Below, in pieces: positions 32,930-44,600 of a stretch of DNA of 64,000 bases. The translations under genes were made by a program, and so were the position numbers. Source of the DNA: Trifolium pratense (taxonomy: Eukaryota > Streptophyta > Magnoliopsida > Fabales > Fabaceae); NCBI RefSeq assembly GCF_020283565.1, contig NC_060061.1, positions 37,175,362 to 37,239,361 on the forward strand, written 5' to 3'. The number at the start of each line of letters is the position of its first letter. The stretch's first letter is position 1. The notes below the pieces were generated by a model. It had not been told where the DNA came from and did not search any database. It was given only the letters and a program-made list of their open reading frames with translations.

Positions 32930-33305
32930 TTTAAGGTAGCAAGGCTTTGATCTCAATGAAATTATCACAGTTGGGCAATCAGACATCATTTTATTATTTC
33001 ATTTCATTAACAGGAGCCCAAACACTCAAGGAAGATCATCAAATAATATATATACAAACAATTTTTTATGCTTCTACCAGTATCTATATTTCAGAATAAT
33101 TAATGGTTAGGCTGGAGGAAGAGCAGAGCTTCTCCACCCTTGGTAGGATTACCATTTCATTTGGCTGTTACATACAGTCATAACCCAATTTTCCAAATTG
33201 TCTCATATCATTGCTTCTAAGGCTGCATCCCATATCTACATGGAGAATATCCTACAAATAGATCATTGTCTAAAGACACCCACATTATGAATCACCTTGT
33301 ACCTT
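32930..33305 (-). other. 3' UTR/downstream flank of GATA gene 1, parent-like copy of the dispersed module
   Basis: Directly downstream of the GATA stop codon. Blocks such as CTTTGATCTCAATGAAATTA, GGAGCCCAAACACTCAAGG, TTAGGCTGGAGG and GCTTCTAAGGCTGCATCCC recur behind the F-box genes (8.2, 9.5, 10.2, 14.0 and partly 2.3 kb). The solo LTR lies about 500 bases past the stop. Confidence 0.7.
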
Positions 33306-36300
33306 TTAATCAGAGTTTCCGGGAATGTCAATATCTGTATCTGAAGGATTAGATGTTCCTGTATCTGAAGGATTCGAAAGCTCAACCAGGGGTTCCTGTT
33401 GGTCAAATGAGCCTCATGTAAGAAGCAACTCAAATGCATCTGATAGAAGATCATGCTAGTTTACTCACATAACTCTTGCGTTTATAAATGTACCAGAAGC
33501 TCCATGTCAAGTTTCATTGGCAAAGTTCAAGCGGGGCTACTTGAACACGGACGGAGCACTGGTATAGTTATGTGAGTTGTGAATAACAGTCATTTAGATA
33601 AAGATTGTAAAACAGGAAGTTTAATAGGAATACCTGTTCATCATTTTCCGAAGAATGGTCAATTACCAATGGCAGTGTGTTTGTAAGGTGTTCTGCAGAT
33701 TCAGGCAATTCCTGAACAAATACCCATTTGGCAAGTATCGTAAACCATTCATAGAAGCTTTGGTGTTGTCAATACCCAAGAAAAGGTGATTGAACACTCA
33801 AAATTGAATTAAAAGAATAAAGAAAAACAAGTTTAAAACTACCTCATCACTTGGATTTAATGCATGATTATTTGAACCTTCAGCAGCAATGGCCTTGGAA
33901 GGATTTTCAGAAATACCCTGAACATACAATAAAAGTTTTATGCAAATAGAACAATTACAGATATTAGAATGAATTTGCAATATGTGAAAGAGATTTACTT
34001 GTTCATTTCCCATGACTGACAATTCCCCTTCAAGAACAGTAGGCTTGACATCAATAGAAGGGTCCTGCAAATTACATTCAAGTTGATAGGCCGTTTTAGG
34101 ACTGCGATGTAATTAAGCTGAACTAACAATTTAAGCCACGAAGACTTTCAGGCAGAGCTATTAAAAAATATATTGGTTTGTTTTGAAAAAATGTTTTAAT
34201 ATTAAGGTTAGGTATAATTTAAACCCAAGTCTTGTACTAGTTTTTTTTTTTTTGGACTAAAAGTCTTGTACTAAACTTAACTACAATGTTTAATAACAAA
34301 TCCTCCACCTTGTCAAAAAAATAATAATAAATCTTCCATAAAGAATACCCGAAATTTATTTTCATGTCAATGTAAAGTGTTTCCATCTATGTGACAATCA
34401 AAAGCCTAAACAGGCCATTAGTTTATTTGTTCCATTTTCATGAAAGTTTAATTGGAAATGTTAATAAAAGGCATTTAATGTAACTACCAATATATAACTT
34501 GAAATTTTTTATTATACAAATTGTAAATACATGCCAGAATTCTTTAATTAGTCGTATTCTTTTTCCTTATCTCTATTCTCTAATTCATTTTATTTTCCCA
34601 TCACTATAAGATATTATGTTTCCTTTCCTATCAAAAAACACCTAAGATACTGCAAACTCAATAGTTTAAATGAATCCATCACCAAATTTGATTTCAAACT
34701 GATTATTAAAATTGTGTGCATGCATAGCTCATCCCACTTAGCATTTGCAATTGGCTTCCAATCAAGGAATAAATATCAAGAAAACATTAAATGCTCCATT
34801 TTACATACCAGACCACTTTGCTCAACAGAAAGATTTCTTCCCCCCTTCCTGAGATCTCTGAGTGTCCCCTGCAGAGTTAAGAAGCAGACTCAGAAAAGAT
34901 AAATATATTTGCAAGATGCACACCATAAAAGATATTGAGAATGCAACAAACAAGTATAGGTATCAGAAATACAAAGTATAGGTATAAAAAATACAAGTAT
35001 AGGTATCAGAAATACAAAGTAATAAGGAAGCATAAATATGTGACCAACATTCATAGAATCAGAAAACAACATCTCTACTTTGCCGCTGCTAAGGCGTAAG
35101 GGCATTAATTATAAAGCTCCAGGCAGCTCCCATACAAGTGGCTCCATGAAAGATAATGAATGACAATAATTTAGTCAAGTTTGACAAAATAGTAGTAGAA
35201 GTTAAGGAAATCCAAAACAGTTGCTGATAATTTTTAGGAAGTGGCTTATATATATAATAAAAAGTACTACTGCACAAAACACAAAAACATCATTTGACCT
35301 ATGCAGCCAACCCCAACTAACTACTGGAAAAGACATATGCTACTGTTGTTCCTCAAATGAAGTACAAAAGCTGAACCAAACATTTCATCAAAACCATACT
35401 TGTTAGTAAAATGACTAACCTTGTTGGCCCACATGAGGCCACATGCATTACATAAAGTTCTTGGTCCAGCTGGCCCACGACGCATTGCAGGAGTATGTTT
35501 TTCGCTGACTCCACAATGTGTACATTTACGTCTATAAGACAAGAAATAAAAAGATTTTGAATAAAATTAGGTATATTCACAAATATATCTCTCTTTCTCA
35601 CACACACACAAGAACCACTATGTTTAAAACTCACAAAGGTTCAGGATTTGGAGTGCCATCTTGACCAGCACACGAACCAGAGGAACCAGGACTTTGCTTC
35701 AAGGATGCAAAATGCCCCTTCTCCCGATGCATCCTAACAAGAAATATAAGAGATAAAAAACATAACCAAAGTTATAAGTAGAAATAAACATAAACAATTT
35801 AAAAACAAACAAAACCTGAGGCAATAATCGTATCAGATTTCAAAAAGTTAAAATCCAATGAGTTACTATCAACAACAACGAATTATTATGTCCCTTGCTC
35901 CGCAGTTTAGCTGCTGCAAAATCTAGTCACTGATCTGTCTCTACCTAATATTAAGTCAGGTCTATGATTTCATAGTGTGAATGTGATACTTCAATACAAA
36001 ATCAAATTTAATTGGATCAAACATGAAACCTCTTTTACATTCTCAATTCTCTATATGACAATCAAGTTCATTGTAGAGTACATTATACAGTACTTTACTA
36101 AGAAGTAGTAAGTTTATTTGAAGTTGTTAATATTGATAAGATATCAACTATACTTCTCCATGAAAAAGTTTAGAGTTTAAATTTTCATTAATAATAAAAT
36201 ATTATCCTTTAAAATATTAATAATAAAATATTATCCTGTTTGGTAAAGTGAGAAGAAATTCGGTTTGCTTTAATTTGGTCTCTGATAAAGACTTATCAGG

Positions 36301-39241
36301 TCGATTAAGCTGTGTAGCCAACCTCACCTAGTGAGGTAAGGCTTGATTGGCTACATAAATACTAGTACATCATTTCAAAAGAAAATAATTCTAAAACTTG
36401 AATAGGAGAGAAGTCTTTAGGGTTCAAGTATTATGTAAGGTAATATTTCTATAATTGTAAACGGCTGAGTTTCAAAACTAACAACGCAAACTTTTACAGT
36501 GACAAGACACAATTGTTTAATAACACATTTGAGAGTAAGTCTGTCCAGTTGGTCTCAAAAACCTTTTCATCACTAAGTACTCCTTTTTCAGGGCGGGGGA
36601 AGGTTCAATAGTGTTGGAGCTTAACCACTTATCACTGGAGCATAATTCTAGAGATTTTAAAGAACAGAGGTACTCATTTTCTCGATCTCCTTATAAGTTA
36701 AGTTAAAGGAGGATATAAACCGAAACTCTATATTTGTAATCACAGATTCACAGTCTTATCTGGTATATTATTTAGAAACAAGTGCACAAAAGTGATGGAG
36801 TTGACATTTTGGCCAATATAAAAATCATATAAATACAAAATATCAATTACCTTTCTGCCACTTCTTTTCTCACGGTGTATCTAATTTTCTTTTCAAAACA
36901 TCTATCCTTGCGTTTTTCGCGATACCGGACCAAGGAGGCTATTCTTTGTGAAAGATTTGGATGCCTTGCAATATCGCCCATGCTCTAGATATTGCAAGAG
37001 TCAATGCAAGCATAAACACAATAAAAGTTATAAAATTGTTCTTGTTAAGTCAATATCTACTTTACCTTGATACTTTGATCAAATCGTTGTTCAACTTTAG
37101 GGATGCCTGCTGGTGCATCTCGTCCTCCCAAAAGCAGCAAAACAGCTTGAACCTGCAATGTAAACTTTGATCAACAAGTGTTCCTCAATTGCAAAACCTT
37201 TAATCATTGTCCTTTGGATGAGTCAAGCAGTAAATGTGAATTTTGTTCCACATGCTACATAGGTTCATTTTTCCATTCTATCAATCTTCTATTAGTGATA
37301 ATAAATTGGCTTAAATGCAGTTTTGGTCCCACACCCCCAATTTTTAATTGCGCAATTTTGGTCCCCGTTTCATAAATTTTTATCAAACCATGATTTTGAC
37401 CATAAATTGTTCTCTCCCAGCCCCTTGTATCTTTTGAATTTATATATGCTTGGTCCCGACTCATTTTAACACCCCATTTTTCAAGACTCTCAGCAATTAG
37501 ACCATTGGTTTTCATGTCAGATCGCTTAATTTATTGTCACGTCATCAAATCGTAAATCATGCAATCGTAACACTAATCGTACTATTATACAAAATTCATA
37601 AAACTCAAATATATGCATATAAGTTCATATATATGGTATAAAATTCCATAAGACAAAGAAAATCGTAAATCATACTTGAAATACTTATGTAAATTTATTT
37701 TCATTAGCATGAGAGTTTGAAGCCATTTGGAAATGAAACAAAAGCATGGCGGCCAAGAAGATTTATGTGTGTACACTTCATCACTAAGGACAAGCATAAT
37801 CGCAAAATTGTAAGATTTTCGATTCATATTGGGATTCCACCCGATTCCGCGAAAATGGGATTTATGTGTACTCTTAATTGTTGAGGGCAGGCATAATCAC
37901 AAAATTGCAAAATCATACAATTCAAATCGGGATATTAACTACCATGATTTTAAGTATGAGAAAAATCTGTTTATGAATAGAAAAGCAACTCACATGCCAA
38001 GCAGAGAGAATCATTCATTTGGCATTACTACCTTTACCTCAACAATCTCATTATTCCACTCTCTTATAGAAGTGGATCTTGAGTGATTTTGTTACGGGTG
38101 CCAAAAAGCCATAGAATATATGGAAAGTAGTTTCAATTAAAAGAAACAAATTTTTAATTGGTGCAGTGATTCTTTTTGTTCGATATTACTTCCAAGGTGT
38201 GGGTTCGAGACCTCAGAAGGCCCTTTTTTTAATAAAACTAACAAAATACAAAAAATAGTGGCACAAGGACTCGAAGTAGAGACTTCTTGTTCAACAAAAG
38301 ACTCGCCATCCACTACGACAGATGCGGACTATATGAAATTTCACTCCTAGTAGAGTATATATAAAATATTATTTTGAATGAAATGCATTGAGTTTTTAAT
38401 TATCGCCATCCACTACAACAGATGCAGATTATATGAAATTTTACGCCTAGCATAGTATTATATAAAATAGTTGACAAGTGTCATGCATGAGGTCCTAGGT
38501 TCGATCCTCGTTGACAAGTGACAACATTGTAACAAAACAAAAAAAACAGTACCATGGCACCCACCCGCCACTACAAAGATCCGCCCCCTGTCTATGTTTG
38601 ACATGAATAACATAGTAGTTAATAGGTAATCAGGACGTTTCTAAGCATTTCATTTCATCTTGATATACAGTCATAAAAACAATTTAACAAATAAGAATGC
38701 ATGGGTTCAGTTCAATTCAACTAAACTGAAATTTTTTGTAACGACCAATGTAAACATAGTAGTTATTAGCATTGCTGAGTGATAATCAAACTCTCGACCT
38801 TCTTATCATTTCACCCGTTAACTCTTCCACCCCAATCACCAAACCAATCATATATGATATATCCCCAATTCAGCTAAACTAATTGTTATGAATTATGCTA
38901 ACAAAACAACAAACTAAACTAAAAATATCAATTAACATAACAAATCCAAATAATAATGATAATTGAAAGCGATTAACAATAATTACCTTCTGAGGTGTGA
39001 CATCGGGGAAGACGTAAACCTGACCTTCAAAAGAAAGAGTGAGTTCACCAATACGCGTCGGAGGCAAAACGACGTCGGCGTGATTCGCACCAGCTGAAAC
39101 GTTCACTGGATTAACATTTGGTGTTTCCTCTTCCAATTCATCCATAGTTTCATCACCACCGGTGTAGTCCTCGTCGCCGTCGTCGTCTTCGTCGACAACT
39201 GGAGTTGCTGGATTCTCGATCGGAAGTGGTTGCTCCGCCAT
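33306..39241 (-). CDS. TIFY-CCT-GATA zinc-finger transcription factor 1 (GATA24/25/28, ZML/ZIM type)
   Basis: Ten coding exons with canonical GT-AG junctions: 39241..38987, 37152..37066, 36984..36851, 35733..35635, 35531..35420, 34868..34809, 34064..33999, 33917..33843, 33711..33634 and 33395..33306. They give 1,056 nt and 351 residues with consistent phases. Order: acidic N-terminus; TIFY-like [12 protein letters not shown] (67-78); CCT domain ([20 protein letters not shown] and onward); GATA finger CTHC-X20-CNAC with CGLMWANK; acidic tail ending DIDIPGNSD. The 20-residue loop and this domain order define the plant ZIM/ZML subfamily. Arabidopsis members (ZIM, ZML1, ZML2) are nuclear regulators linked to hypocotyl growth and cryptochrome-dependent excess-light responses. 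The start is the first Met, and a telo-box AAACCCTAA lies in the leader. It stands in tandem with GATA gene 2. Intron 1 (1.8 kb) holds repeats. Confidence 0.93.
37310..37560. repeat. Intronic repeat fragment in GATA gene 1
   Basis: It starts GGCTTAAATGCAGTTTTGGT, then CCCACACCCCC and AATTTTGGTCCCCGTTTCAT. This GGTCCC-rich style is that of repeats common in legume DNA (recalled, not searched). Only one end is evident. Confidence 0.35.
38300..38480. repeat. Tandem duplication of about 100 bases in GATA gene 1 intron 1
   Basis: CGCCATCCACTAC, ACAGATGC, TATATGAAATTT and CCTAG occur in order at about 38306-38360 and again at about 38404-38460 with a few substitutions. Confidence 0.7.
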
Positions 39242-39289
39242 CAGTTCGGCCGCGTGGTTGCTCTGTGTTGAAACCCTAATTTTGAAGAT

Positions 39290-40339
39290 TTATACGTCGA
39301 TCAGAGTAACTTATACTCCAAAATTCAATTGGAGAAGTCTGGGAAGGTTCGAGAAGGTTTAGTGAAATTTTGATTGACGGCGTTAGTGTAATTGTGAATT
39401 TTGTTTCTCTTGCATTGCTTCTTGTTGTTGTTCATGCACGAGAAAGAAATGTTAAAACAAGATTTGGATTAAATTCATTCATTTTTGCCGACAACTTTTG
39501 TTTATATCTTGAAACGCAGGAAATAATTTTTTTTTTGGTGATGAATGAACATTTTTTTTAGATTAAATTACGAAATCAAACGAGACAAATCGGTACATTT
39601 TATATCATTAGTTAAAATAAGGTTTAATATCGAGATGATTGAAGTTCTTCGAAAGTTGGAAAAGGGAGATAAGTTAATCTCGGGAAGGAGAGGTTTGAGA
39701 TGTGTGTGTTGGTAGACGCTTAGGGTTTGATATGCGTGTTATTCTCCCAAATGAATCGTATTAACCACCACAGCTTGATCTGATTTGAAAATAACTGAAA
39801 AAAGATTAGGACCTTAATACCTGGAGTTCAACCGAAACGTAAGAACAAAAATCAACTTAATCGTAAAAGCCTTGGATGAATCTACTATCTAGATCGCGAA
39901 CAATGTCACCACTAGTAAAGTTGTCAAAAGAGGCTACCGCCCGCGTCGACTTTGAACAACCCCTAAGGAGGTTTAGTCCAACTAACATCGACTTTCTGAT
40001 TAGATATGGACAATTGAGAATTTCGGTGAAGATAAATTTTGTCAATAGACTGAGCTTGATTAGGAATTTGGTAAAACAAGACATTGCCCGTGAAGGAGGA
40101 ATGGAAAAACATGAATATTGTTATGCTTTCAAATTTAACGCACCAAAAAAAAGAAGTCCATTAAAATGTAACTTGACCAGTTGAGAAAGCCTCACGGCTC
40201 GGTGGTCGGCGAAACAATAATGATGTTTGTCGTCATGATAATCAAGTCAACATGTTATAGATTAGTGGTAAATCTCCATCATGTTAATTTCGTTCGCATT
40301 ATGTGCAACTAAAAGACCTACGACATACTGGCCGTCTAC
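39290..40339. other. Spacer between the two GATA genes, left part
   Basis: It includes the upstream region of GATA gene 1. An open stretch on each strand (39876-40184 plus, 39857-40084 minus) overlaps the other. Neither resembles a family I know, so I call no gene. Confidence 0.5.
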
Positions 40340-40480
40340 AAATCCTAGCTCAACTGACATAAATACCAAAATTGCTAGTGTCGGACGTCAGGATCAGGAT
40401 TCGAACCCTGATCATTTGACTTTGTGTGTGTGAGTTTTCAATGACTTTGTCATTTCATCTATCAAAAAAAAAAAAAAAAA
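40340..40480 (+). mobile_element. SINE, copy 2
   Basis: Same structure as 7432-7569: CCTAGCTCAACTGACA (A-box), GGATTCGAACCCTGATC (B-box-like), TGTGTGTGAGTTTTCAATGA, TTTGTCATTTCATCTATC, then an A-run of 17. Confidence 0.75.
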
Positions 40481-40757
40481 CCTACTAGCCATTTGTTCAT
40501 CTTCAAGTAGTTTTGTTTTACTTTTACCTAAGGTCATCCCACTAAACCAAAAAAGTAAATGAGAATTTGACTTCTCAAAATTAAGTAGTGTGAAGTTAAG
40601 CTCAATTAAGTAGTGTGAAGTTAAGTTCAGTACAGTGTACTTTTTTATAAAAAAAAACTCAGTACAGTGTAACTGTAAAGTGGAAAAAAAAATAATTGTA
40701 GATTTAACAAACTTGTGATTTGTTTACAATAAGTTGCTTGCTTAGAGTTTAGACATA

Positions 40758-40967
40758 CACTCAGTTTGGTTTAGTTTACTTTTAAGCTTATGCAAACAGC
40801 TTATGCAATATAAATTAAGTTTTATGCTATTTTATAAGTTCACACTAGTGAAAATTATATTTTTATAAGCTATTTTATCATAAACTACATTGACAAACTT
40901 ATAATAATATATAAATAATGTATAAGCTGTTTGCATAAGCTCAAAAATAAACTAATTCAAACGGGTG
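40758..40967. mobile_element. Foldback MITE, about 210 bp
   Basis: The left end is CACTCAGTTTGGTTTAGTTT, then TTTAAGCTTATGCAAACAGC. The right end read back is CACCCGTTTGAATTAGTTTA, then TTTGAGCTTATGCAAACAGC. The inverted repeats cover about 48 bases with few mismatches. No coding sequence and no clear target duplication. Confidence 0.7.
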
Positions 40968-41608
40968 ATCAAACTGATAATACCATACTACTAATAGGGG
41001 TATATTTATATATTTTTGAACAATATATACAGATATAACTCAAATTATTTTTACTGAGAAAAAAAAAAAGTCTTCATTTTTTCTTCATCGATTTCCTCGA
41101 CTAAAGCAAACATTAATTAACCAAGTTATGTAAGTCTAGCCCTTTCCACAAGAACTGATTCTTGTTTATTTCATTATCCAATATAAACATGATTATCATT
41201 TTAACTGGTTGAAACAATAATCACAATTTAGGATAATTTGGTTTGGTCTTTAGTTTTGCTTGGCATAATCTACTTCTTTTATTTAGGCAGCTAAAACGGG
41301 ATACGATTCTCCTTTTGGGCAGAGGGAAAAACATTCCACCAGAACTATCGCATAATGTTGTGCACATTTTCACAATAAAACTAGCGTCCACCCAATAAAA
41401 ACCAACTCAAATCATCATTTAAATTCCATTTTATACATTCAGAGATAAATAGCCAATGCAACTAATCCAAGAGCATACTTTAAATAGACCTCATATGTGT
41501 TGATTAGAACCTCTCTAGAACTGTACATTCTATGTTCGAATCGAGCGGAATTACAATAAACCTGCGAGTGCCAAAGCCAATGACTGTCATATTGTGTGAC
41601 TGGAAAAC
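40968..41608. other. Downstream flank of GATA gene 2
   Basis: AT-rich. It probably contains the 3' UTR of GATA gene 2 near its right end. Nothing else is seen. Confidence 0.5.
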
Positions 41609-44600
41609 TCATTGATTGGATACCAAAGCTGTTTTATCATCAACAGAATCGTTATGCGCAGGAAGAGCAGTCTCACAGTTCAAGTCATTGCCCTCGCCAA
41701 CCTGGTCATCAAATGTAAATAGCGGTAAAAGGATGCATTTACCACCACTCCGAGCAAACAATAACCCAACATATAGTCAATAAAAGCATACCTGCTCAGG
41801 TGGTGGAAGAGTGTGCGGTTCGTGGTTTCTCTTAGAATTAGAAAGATCCCTCATAGCACCCTGCAGGATTTTTTTAGTCAGAATGTGCAACAACTACTGG
41901 CAAAGTGGCAAGTACACAAACAATAACCCAATCTAGTGAATGACAGTATACCTGCTCAGGTGGCACAATAGTGTGTTGCTCGTGATTTCTCCTAGAAGTA
42001 GATAGATCCCTCAGAGTACCCTGCAGAATTTCATTGTCAGAATGTGCAATCATCAGCTTCACAGTTGGATAGATTTGAATTTAATTCGTACAAGAATATA
42101 GATGCATATCCTTTGAATGGGAGGTAAGGGAATTTAAATAAATGTTTGCCACTCGAGAAGAAAATAGTTCACAATTGCACATTGAAATCAATATCAATCA
42201 ACAGGACATCCCAAGATTTTGATGATCACAAATAGCAAGAGCAAATATCACATAATAATTCACGGGAGTTCACAATTCTGATTATGTAGAAAGGAGTGAA
42301 AATGTTAGCATTCAATTCATCCTCTTCTCAAAATGAAACCAACTCTCAGCCAACAATTCAAAAAACTGTTTTGCATTTCCAATTAAATAAAAGAACAGTT
42401 GACTTGATGTAGAGTTCACCTCTAAGTCCCAACAGCAAGGCTGAGGAGAGCCTCTGCTTGACATGAGAGTCATGAGAGACAAGTCTCACATCTAGCTGAT
42501 AATGATACGAGACTCACTTTTACGTCAATGCCGACTGGCGGTAAGAATAGTTTGTCCAGAATGCAGGTGGACAAACCAATCTTTAATAACAAAGTGAAGT
42601 GAAACCCCAGACCTAGAGTTTGACCCATAGCACTTAAGACTAAAAGAGCCACTGGAATTTTTATTTTTATTTTGCTTCAATTTCAACTGCTCTTTAGACA
42701 GATGAACATGAACACGAGGTTTCCCTCCCAAAACATATGGATGATAAATACTTACCCTATTTGCCCAAAACAGCCCACAAGCATTACAAAGTGTCCTTGG
42801 GCCAGATGGCCCCCTTCGCATCATAGGGGTTGATTTTGAACTGATTCCACAGTGCGTGCATCTGTACAACCAAGCAAATCAAGGAAATGGTAAAACATCC
42901 AAAGGCACATGTACAACAGCACCACCAGAAACTCATATTCAGTCAAAAACTTACGAGGTTTCTGATTGAATCATATCCTGCCCTGACTCTGGATCAGAGC
43001 CATAATTGTTAGCTCCATCTTGTTTCTTAGATGACGTAAATTGACCCTTACTACGTTGCATCCTACATTTAAATATAGATAAGAAATAAGTACGGTTCAG
43101 ATAAAGTTGAACAGCTACAATGATGTGTGATAAGGAAAATTTGTCGAAAATAGATGACATTGAATATAGTCCATGGGAAGTAACAAAAGTTTCGTCATCT
43201 GAGAACATTATATGAAGTAACAAATCCCAAGACACCAAGCAATTTATCAATCCAAAAACCACTGGCACATCCCAGTAAAGAAGTAGACTAGCAAATGATT
43301 TTTGAACATACTCTTCATGATTGGTATATTTTTTGAAAAGTCGATAGACTTTTAAAATAGTTATCAATTTATGATCCAATTGCATTAAAGTTTTTTTTTA
43401 ACAAATAAAATAAAAAATACAAACATCAAGAGTGCGTTTAACATACTGATGGAGGATGCTATTAAATATGCATTAGACTTGAAGTCAATTTGTATTAAAT
43501 TAAAGATTTGCAGATATCAGAAGAGGAATCAAAAACATGGAAGCACTAATATTTGTTGTCTTAACCCTATTATGGTCAATATTTGTTTCCTTAGTCAGGA
43601 ATATTTAAATTAATAAAAAAAAAAATAGTGCGGTTAAGGACAGAGAAAACACAGCTTGGAGTTCTACTCCCAAAAATGTTAGATGTGAAATGGTGTATGG
43701 TAGAATGCCCGCTACAGCAAAGACAGCAGCAACAATGAAACAACTACAAAACTTGCACCAAACCTAATTAGTAATGATAATAGCTTTAAACCTTAGTACT
43801 TCTAACCAAATGAACAGTAAAAGAAGTTTCAATACACAATGAAAATGCACTCATCAATTATCCTAGCAAAGAAGTTATTCTATGATTGAAGTCTAACAAG
43901 CATTATTAAACAAAAGAAGAAACACTTATTACCTGTAAAGGGTGGACATGATTCCAATTGCCAAAATTAAAAAAAGACACTAATTGGAAGAGAAAAAGAA
44001 ATCAAACTACAAAAGTTGAGAGGGTAGTGTATGGTAAAAACAGACTGTGGTGCAGATCAAAGGGAGGGGTGTCATGTGTTACAAGTCACAAAGAGCTTTT
44101 TGCAGGACTCTTCCATAACAGCGAAATACTCCACCACTAACATTTAGGAGAAAAGAGGTTCCACAGCATGGTGGGGCATCAGTGTCCAATGTTTTTACAC
44201 GTATAAATGTGTTTTTTATTTGATGTATATAATCACGCCTACGCCTTAATTTTTTAAAATCTCACGTGGCTATCATAGTATCATATCAGATTCATAAAAA
44301 TGTGTACACAAGAAAAATAGCTAGAAACCAAACTCTTTTTTATCGTTAGATTTCAAAAATGACTTCAAATTAAATAAAAATACTATTCAATATAAACTAA
44401 ATTGCCCAGGAATACTAGTCAAAAAAGACTAGTAAAAAATGACTTCAAATTAAATTAAATTAAACTCTTTACATGTAACAATCACGTAATTGAAAGAAAG
44501 ACAATGGAAGTGCAATCAAAACTTATTCAATGAGGACCCATTTATTTCAGCCTAGAAAGAAAAAATACTTTTTAAGGAGTGAGTTACAAGATCCCAAAAC

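Noticed and set aside
36290..36360. Hairpin GTAGCCAA...TTGGCTAC with inner ACCTCACCTAGTGAGGT
   Set aside because: Noted as a short inverted repeat in an intron of GATA gene 1; too short and mismatched to call a miRNA precursor or MITE.
39857..40184. Opposed 75- and 102-codon ORFs
   Set aside because: They overlap each other on opposite strands and match no recognised domain.
43958..44140. 60-codon ORF in GATA gene 2 intron 3
   Set aside because: No family resemblance, and it lies within an intron bounded by well-supported exons.
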